Assembly: GCF_028583425.1 (NCBI RefSeq)
Contig: NC_072800.1
Coordinates: 94,147,001-94,211,000 of the forward strand
Length of the DNA: 64,000 nt
DNA from: Eublepharis macularius
Taxonomy: Eukaryota > Chordata > Lepidosauria > Squamata > Eublepharidae
Direction: 5' to 3'
Shown here: piece by piece, positions 56,733-64,000 of the stretch
How the letters are laid out: each line of letters begins with the position of its first letter
Numbering within the stretch: position 1 is the stretch's first letter
The notes under the pieces: generated by a model
Databases searched by the model: none
What the model was told of the DNA's origin: nothing
Seen by the model: the letters and a program-made list of their open reading frames with translations, nothing else
Translations under genes and position numbers: made by a program

Positions 56733-59700
56733 GGCTCACGAGGGCAGCCAAAGACCGGTGGACATTTGGAGCTTCGATCCCAGAACCTCTTCTCTGCACT
56801 TGAGCAGCAGACATCATCAGAACAGAGCATGTGCGGACGGCCCACCAGCGTGTCTTATACAGGACCGTCCTGCTTTGAGTGACTTGTCCTCTGCCCAGGA
56901 TCAATATGGCAGCAGGGCAGTATAAATCTGGCCGAGCCGGGAAGCAGCGAACCAAGACAGGAAGCTGTCCAAGAGACCAAGCTGCAATCCTGTGTACACG
57001 TACTCGGCCGTGAATACCGCGGCATTTCCTTCTGCGCAGAAATGTAGAGGACTGCACAGCAGGGTGCCCTGCTCAGCCTGGAAGTGATGTAGCGGATCGG
57101 CCCATCCTTCCTTCCTAATGGGTTTCTCTTTGCCACTCACTCCATATGAAGCTGCACCTGTGTCCCCAGTCCCCACACCTGCACCCCCACCAAAGTCTGT
57201 TGTGCAGTCCGCTGGAGAATGCCCTGTTCTTCTGCAAGTAACCTTTCCAACACTGTCCAGAGTTTGGAACAACTCAAAAATATGTTGGATGTTATTAGAA
57301 TAGCTTTCCCCCTTCCCCTTTCCGAAGTCTCTCTTCTCTCCGATTATTCCGTTGTATGACCTGCTTCTCCACCTGTCCCTTCCTCCTTCCCCATTTAACA
57401 TTCTCATACAGTCCAGTTCCACAAGGCTCACCTGATGGCCACTAAGGATATAATGTGGCTCCCCATCCTTCCCCATGCTCACTGTTCCCCCTCCCTTTAG
57501 GCTCTGGTCTCCAAACCACCCCAAAGTCTCCCCCCCCCCAAGCTTTGGCTACCACTTCCTCAAGAGACTGCCCGCCCCAGGGACTCACACAGGAGCTCCA
57601 TGTTTGAACTCCGTACAAGAGTCCCCAGCTCAGCTTTATGCTTTCTTCTTACCTGTCCTCGACTCCCATCAGTGGCAACCCTAGAGCGGGTGCAGAGTGC
57701 ATTTCTTTCTCATAAATCAAGAGTTCATTTCATTTCTAAGGGCCTTCCCCGGAGACCAAGCAATTCAAGAAAAGCTTCTGCCCAACTGTATACATGCCTT
57801 TAGTTTTTGCAACCAGTTGAATAACTCCACTAGCATGTTACGTGGTAAATAGTTAGAGAAGTTCAACAGATGGAATGTTATTCGGACTAGCATGCTGAAA
57901 TGAACTTAATAACGTCCATATGACTTGTTTCTGGAACTGGAGATGAATTTGTAAAGCTTTGTATTCAACTTTTTTTTACTGAATAGAACATTTCACTTTT
58001 TAAAAAAGCTTTTGCCAGACCTTCTGCTTTGATCCCCTGATTACGTTTTCTATAGCCTGTGCTACTTTTTAATTCATTGGATTAAAATACTGTATCAACT
58101 TAAAATAAACACTATTTTAATGGAAATCCTTGAGAAAGGCAATGATGATGAATTATTAATTCTCGGCGAGGCCCGCTTCTGGCCACTGTTTGCCTTATGG
58201 AATGAGGCATTAAAAATGAATTTTAAAAAAACATAGTGCGGAAAAACCCCTTCCCTGCTGCCAGCGCAGTGTGTATGAGGCACCAGAACTTTAAAACCCC
58301 GGAGGCTCTCCTTCCTGTCTTTATGCAGCTGTCCCTCGAATGCTGGCAGGCTCTTCCGCCACTGCACCCTTAGAAGGGAATAATCTGACATTACACGTTA
58401 ATGGCCCCACTGCTGTCTCTGGCCAATCCAAGTGACGACTGGGGGTGGTGCAATGGGGTGGAGGGGCCTGGAGCCATGACTAGCCTCTCCTCCTGGGCCT
58501 GCCCTGCTAGCACCTTGGCTCAAACCAATCCCCCGAGACAACGTGCAGGCCCAGGAGGGGAGGGGATGCCTTGCTCGGGGTTGGCAAAATGGCTTGAACC
58601 AGCCCTGCAGGGCAGCATCCAGCCATCCAGCCAGTCAGTCACCCAACATGCGGGAAACACAGAGTCTCTCTACATGAGATGCCTTGGCGCACAACGTTAG
58701 CCGGGAAGCATAGTTTAAAAAGACAGAGCCAGCAGAGGTTGCTCCTCAGAGGGTTTGTTAATTTCATCTTCACTTCCCCAAAGGCTCTGTCAATTTCACC
58801 TCACCAGTTTAAAAAGGTGTGGGATGGCTGAATGGGCTGAAGTTTCCCTTCTGGCATTTCACTGCCCCTTCACACAGCTCCAGTGTAGAGCAAAGCCTTT
58901 GCCCTGCTGCCGGCTCTGTCTCTTTTTAAACTACCCTTCCCAGCTAACATTGCATCTCCCGGCACATGTTCTTCACATGTCAAATGTCTCGTGCAGAGAG
59001 ACTTACACATGCAGGGGGAAAGCAGCAGTCAAGTCCATGCCTTGCTTGGGCTTACCAGGCACTGCTGGGGCAGCTGCCCCAAGAAGCAGACTGCTGGACA
59101 GGCAGGATCCTGCAGGGGTTCACACGGCCTGTGCAAAGCTCCCGTTGCAGTGCCGCCTCCCCACCCCCACTCCAGGATGACCTGTGGCTCAGAAGACACC
59201 AAGTGATGGAATCTCCCCCCCCCCAGGACAATAGGCCATCTGCCGTTGCCAGGAGAAGGCACCCCCACGCTGAGAGGCAGCTGCCACAAAACTCTGGGAG
59301 GGAGGGAGGGAGCATTGTGGCTGTGCGCTCAGGCAGGCCCGACTCATTTGCATTTGTTAGTTGTTTGGAAAAGAAAAGGGAGTGACGTGCACAAGGACGG
59401 GCAGGCCGCTCCCATGACCCCCGGAGAATGAGGCCCCAGCCACGCCCTTGGAGGCTTCCCAGGTGGCCCACTCTGCCCACAGCTGGTGACCCATCTCTGC
59501 CGCTGGAGAGAACCCACAACTCCACACACCCCGGCCCCGAAATCTGGGTAGCTTCTGTGGGGGGGAAAGGAAGCTTTCAGTTGCAAAAGCCTATAACACT
59601 AGAGGTGTGTGTGTGTTGTTGTTTCCAAGCAGAATGCCCCAAGAGGGCCTGCTATTCCACAGCAATGGATCCAGACTCATTTGCACTGGACGAGAAAGGG

Positions 59701-59929
59701 GTTTGCAGAAGCACCCCCAAAATTAGCCACTGGCCACGGGAGCTGCACTTGGATGCTGATGGAAAGCTCTGATCTGCTGGGAAGTTCTCTGGGCCCTGCC
59801 TTGGGGTGGCAGACCCCATTCATTTCAATGAGGCTTGCTCAGGAAAGAGCTACAAAACTGTGTCTGCCCTGGAAAGCTGAAAAGCCTGGCTGAGTTGCAG
59901 AGTATTTCAGCTTGCAAACCACAAATGGC
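56733..59929. other. Probable CSPG5 intron, no exon recognised
   Basis: I looked on the minus strand for the EGF and transmembrane exon and did not find it. An AT-rich block around 58125-58240 looks like a conserved non-coding element. Nothing else assigned. Confidence 0.4.
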
Positions 59930-59944
59930 TCTGTGGGAACACAG

Positions 59945-60158
59945 AAAGAGCCCAGTAGTAGACTAACAAACTTTATTGTAGTATAAGCTTTCGAGAGCCA
60001 CAGCTCTCTTCGTCCGATGCATGGAGGGTATGAAGAAACATCTGACAAAGAGAGCTGTGGCTCTCAAAAGCTTACGCTACAATAAAGTTGGTTAGTCTTA
60101 AAGGTGCTGCTGGACTCTTATTTTGCCACTACAGTCTAACACAGCTGACTCCTCTGGA
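59945..60158. mobile_element. Penelope-derived palindromic element
   Basis: TCTGTGGGAACACAG flanks both sides exactly (59930-59944, 60159-60173). The reversed left arm and the forward right arm each carry a hammerhead-like unit; the right one is decayed (CTGACAA, CAAAAGC). Confidence 0.85.
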
Positions 60159-60173
60159 TCTGTGGGAACACAG

Positions 60174-61065
60174 GAACTAGGGGTAGGTAGGGCTTGTTGG
60201 GGCCAGTCTCCCTGATGGCAGGGGCAGGTAACTGCCTCACCAAGGCCAACAGAAAGTGCTGGGAGTTTTATTTATAGAAAAGATAGCTAAAGAGGTCTGC
60301 AAAGCTATGAATGGGGGAGAAATGCGCACAGAGAGACATTTCTCGCACGTGTAACAGGAAAGTGCCCAGAAGTCCTTTTCCATATAACATGTTGTATGAA
60401 AAAGGGAGAGAGGCAACCCCTTACCCAAAAGTGCTGGAACAAGAGTCCCAGGTCTAACAAAGCTATTATTCCCATGTCCACCAAGGAAAACTGCACCCAG
60501 GCACAAGATATGCAATCATACGCCAGCAAAAGCAGGATTCCACCCCCTGCGCCCGTATTTCCATGAGTTTTCTTACTTTGCATAATTTATTCTGTACTTG
60601 GCAGAATTGCTAGCCATGAAGAGATGCAAAGTACATCAAAGGCTTGCCTCCAAATCTTTTTCAGCAGCCTCTCTAGCTTTTGAGATTTCAGCACAAATCT
60701 GCACTGTCTACAAAGCCATAAGGGCTAGGAACTTGGGTTTTCTAACAAAAACCCTGACAGCTTGGATGACTAGGATGCTGAATTCTGCACCTAACACATT
60801 GTGCAGATTTTCTGTGCTTCTACAGACTCATGGTACGTAGGCAGCCGTAAATGGAATCGTTGCTTTCAACAGGAGCATACTTCTGATTGCCAGAAGTTGG
60901 GGACAAAAAAAGAGGGGATGGTGGCAACTGTTCCAGACCTTGCGAGCTAGTTTCCCACTGGGCTATTCTTTGGTTCTGTGCCAGTGTTGGCATTTCACAC
61001 GTTCTTTAATGCTGGAAAGCTTTAGAAAAGGCTATTGCCTGTTTACCCTGGCCTGGACAACTCAG
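60174..61065. other. No gene seen
   Basis: No exon or bounded repeat recognised. Confidence 0.4.
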
Positions 61066-61240
61066 GCTAGCCCAGTCTCATCAGATCTCCGAAGCTAAGC
61101 GGGTTCAGCCAACTTATAGTAGTTGAATGGGTCACTCTGCAGAGGCAGGGAATGGCAAACCGGCTCTGCTCTTCTCTTGGCCCCGGAGGGGTTGCCATAA
61201 ATCACCTGCAACTTGATGGCGCTTTACACACACACATTCC
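61066..61240 (+). repeat. 5S rRNA-derived SINE
   Basis: CAGATCTCCGAAGCTAAGCG is close to the 5S rRNA promoter core. The body GGCAATGGCAAACC-like text and the TTGATGGCGCTTTACACACA end complete the family. Confidence 0.85.
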
Positions 61241-61381
61241 TCGTTTGCTTGATTAGAAACCGAGATCATTTCAGAGAAGTCTGGCGATCCACCGGGATCC
61301 TAGGCAAGAGAGGGCCCAGTGTTTTAGCCAACACTAGCTGAAGCCCAGCACGTCATGCATATCACGTGCTGTATTAATACA

Positions 61382-61592
61382 GTGTGGTATAGTGGTTAGA
61401 GTGCCAGACTAGGAGCAGGAAGACCCAGGTTTGAATCCCCACCCCCTGCCACAGAAGATCAGTGGGCTACGTTGGGCCATCGCTCTCTTTCAGCCCCAGG
61501 TTATGAGGATAAAATGGAAAACGGAGTGTTAAAAGTTCCACTCCGAGGTCCTTGGAAGAAGGGAAAGATAAACCGGTAATGAAGGGACAGAC
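61382..61592 (+). repeat. tRNA-derived SINE
   Basis: GTGGTATAGTGGTTAGAGTG, GGTTTGAATCCCC, and GTCCTTGGAAGAAGGGAAAG mark head, B box and tail. Confidence 0.8.
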
Positions 61593-62163
61593 AGATTTAA
61601 CGCGATCATATCGAACACAGAGCGCTTCCATGACAAAACTGACTACACATTTGCACATTCAAGCACACAAAGAAAAAGGAAGGGAAGGGCCTCTCTGCCG
61701 GCTGCTCCTGGGGCTCCAGGGCCGGCTGGGGCCTCCCTGGCTGGGGAATGTTTGCAAGCAGACGGAGCACAGCACTCCAAGGCAATTACTGAGGGCACTT
61801 AGCAAACCGTAATTAACCGCTCATTAGGGACCTGGCCTGCCCTGGCCCCAGCCGGAGAGGGAGGGGACAGAAGGCCATGTGCTGGAATCCAAAGAGCCCC
61901 CTTCCCTCCGGCTGCGCTCTCCGCCCCTCTGAGCCCCGGCCAGAGGCTTAGAGGGGTTATGTGGGGTTAGCAGGCTGGAGGGCGGGGATGCCTGGCAGAC
62001 GGTTCACTCGCTGGCCTTCGGAGGAGCTTTCCATGCAGTGTAATGTCTGCGCCGTGCATCGAAAAGCACAGCTGCAGCTTCCCCGCCCACCCCAACACGC
62101 TCCTCTTTGCTGATAGATGCTGTTCAACGAAAAGCTCGCAGCTAACTCATGGGTAGGAAGTAA
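61593..62163. other. Unassigned; possible conserved element
   Basis: No exon seen. 61775-61830 contains CAATTACTGAGG and CGTAATTAACCGCTCATTAG in otherwise GC-rich sequence. Confidence 0.35.
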
Positions 62164-62375
62164 GGTTGCCAACTCGGTCTTGGAAATTCCTGGAGTTTTG
62201 GGGGGTAGTGCCTGTGGAAGTCAGAGTTTGGGGAGGCAGGGACCTTAATGGCGATGTGATGACCAACGGTCCACCCACCAAAGCTGCTGTTTTCCCCAGG
62301 GGAACTGACCTCTGTGGTCTGGAGATCAGTTGCAATAACAGGAGATCTCCAGGCCCCATCTGGAGGTTGGCAACA
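62164..62375 (-). repeat. GTTGCCA-ended element
   Basis: Reverse-oriented copy of the 11989 family, with both inverted ends present. Confidence 0.7.
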
Positions 62376-63000
62376 CTAGTTAGGAAGACAGGAAACCCAA
62401 GGGGTGGGCTGTGGCCTAAGCAGGGTATATTAGGAGATGAAATCCTGCACCTCATCCCCCCCACCACCACCCCTGCAAGGCAAAATGGCCCCACCATTCA
62501 CATTCTCGATATAATTGCCAAGATGGACGGGGTAATTCTGTTCCATTTCAGCTTCCTTATAGCAGCTGTGCTTTCAGGGGCATCCATATGAAGTCATCTA
62601 CTATTTGTCCAGCTTCTCTCTTTTCTCTCACTTTGCTACAATCTTTCCCAAATCTGGACTGGTTTGGAAAGATTGCAGTTAAAGAGCCCTCAGATACTGT
62701 GGGAGCAGAAGGCATGCATACTGATTTTATGCTGGTTTTCCCCGCTGCCCTGCCCATTGTTTTAATGGAAAGCCAAACCTGGCATTTTCAACAAATAAAT
62801 ACTGCAAGACCTGGTTCTGTGCTCAAATTGCAGTTCAGCCACAAAGTCACTGGCCAGCCCTGGAGGTCAGAGTCTCAGCTCCAATTCCCTGGTAAGAAAC
62901 AGCCTCAGTCTGGTCTCAGCCCCACCACCGCTGTGTGAGCAGCCTGTCTTCTCTGCCTGTGTTGAAGATCATCTGTAACAATAGCACGCGGTCCTCGCCA
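62376..63000. other. No gene seen
   Basis: Nothing recognised. The open reading 62588-62938 shows no domain. Confidence 0.4.
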
Positions 63001-63069
63001 CATTCTGTGGCAATTCATTCTGTAAGTTGATAAGATGTTATAAGTTCTTCCTCCTTTGGTTGGCCTTCC

Positions 63070-63835
63070 ACTTGATGCCAGTTGTGTGAGCAGTCAGTCC
63101 AGCCTCCGCCATCTTTAATAGCTGCTTGTCTTATAAAAATCATAAGCCCCTTGAATCTAACGTGCTTTAATTTGCATTAGCAAGCCAGCCGGCTGAGCAA
63201 AGCATTGCTGGACCCCACCTGGGAGAGTGAGTCTTGAATGCAATGTGAATGCAAAGCCGAATGATTGGGTGTGATTGGCTCCTGCCTCCCCATGCTGCGG
63301 AATGCGCTATCTTGACAACAGAGGCGCTCGTGGGTCACCACCCCGTACATTCCAATCTCCCCTCTTTCCATTGATTAAGTCCTATCCTACGATTGAGGGC
63401 CATCAATCAGCTCTGATAATTTTAAAAACTTTTCCTGGGAACATGTAATCAGAACTCAAAGTTCAGCTAAACTCCAGGAACACTTAATTAACTGCCATTT
63501 CTTTGTAAAGCACCAGGAGCAACCAATCTAATTCCTTTGTCACACCCTGGCAGTGTCAATCAAGCTACTCAAACGGTTGTCCTTTCCAGGAGACAAACAT
63601 TAAGGTCTTGTCCTAACAGCTGTATCACTCTCCAGCCTCAGGGCACATTCAGCCCTATAAGAACTATATCACTCTATTCCAACCTCTGGCTAATTTCCTA
63701 GGACTGTGGTGTGCTTGTGTGAACCATCTGTCTCTTTTGTATGTGAGTTTTCCTCTTTAAATAAGAACTATTCTTTATTTCAAAGAACACCTGTCTTGTC
63801 AGTTTCCTTGGAGAGGGGAACCTGTAAAAATTGGT
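63070..63835 (+). repeat. Possible LTR, fossil
   Basis: The stretch ends with a polyadenylation-like AATAAGAACTATTCTTTATT (63761 on), then CCTGTAAAAATTGGTGATCC, which looks like an LTR end followed by a TGGTGA-type primer site. Its start and any partner LTR were not found, so the call is tentative. Confidence 0.35.
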
Positions 63836-64000
63836 GATCCCACTTGTTACCCCGCTTGCATAGCTGTCTCCTTGCCGTTAATTACCCCCTACTCACAAGG
63901 AGACCAATTCCGGTAACAGTTGAAGTAATTGATTTTAAAAAATTCTGTCACATGCCCATTCAGAAGGAAGCTTGCAAAATTGTACAGCAGAGTTCTTCCC

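Noticed and set aside
56901-57524. 207-codon minus-strand reading as the missing CSPG5 EGF/transmembrane exon
   Set aside because: It has no EGF cysteine pattern, no transmembrane-plus-LLKTEN block and no matching splice phase.

Overview
The window is vertebrate nuclear DNA, almost certainly from a squamate reptile (lizard or close kin). The evidence is intron-bearing vertebrate genes embedded in a repeat mix typical of squamates: Sauria-type tRNA SINEs with short TTG-rich tails, tRNA-Ala-like SINEs, 5S rRNA-derived SINEs, CR1, L2 and L1 LINEs, Penelope-like elements, hAT-type non-autonomous transposons and endogenous retroviral fossils. I cannot name the species.

Two protein-coding genes are supported, both on the minus strand. 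ELP6 (Elongator subunit 6) runs from a start codon at 28246 to a stop at 16534. Seven exons were located by splice sites, reading phase and remembered similarity to vertebrate ELP6. CSPG5 (neuroglycan C) is represented by its last two coding exons, 50183-50030 and 46809-46648; the EGF, transmembrane and ectodomain exons were not found and probably lie beyond 64000. ELP6 next to CSPG5 in the same orientation is also the mammalian order, so this is conserved synteny.

Layout: 1-5.4 kb, repeats including a foldback hAT element. 5.4-11.8 kb, a broken class II-like endogenous retrovirus with two LTRs and a 6-bp target duplication. 12.2-13.0 kb, a hAT-type element. 13.5-15.1 kb, a Penelope-like element with inverted arms and a GIY-YIG endonuclease remnant, hit by a solo LTR. 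16.5-28.5 kb, ELP6 and its GC-rich promoter. 28.6-45.2 kb, intergenic, rich in SINEs, L2/CR1, a solo LTR and Penelope-derived palindromic elements. 45.2-50.2 kb, the 3' end of CSPG5. 50.3-56.7 kb, a full-length, nearly open L1 inside a foldback element in a CSPG5 intron. 56.7-64 kb, probable CSPG5 intron with repeats.

The most interesting signal is a family of short palindromic elements with 9-15 bp target duplications. Several carry hammerhead-ribozyme-like cores (CUGANGA, stem II, GAAA). One holds a six-unit tandem array (42525-42822), and an unrelated-looking element with such a core lies in the probable CSPG5 3' UTR. CSPG5 also keeps two in-frame alternative splice donors exactly 27 codons apart, matching the known mammalian isoform difference.
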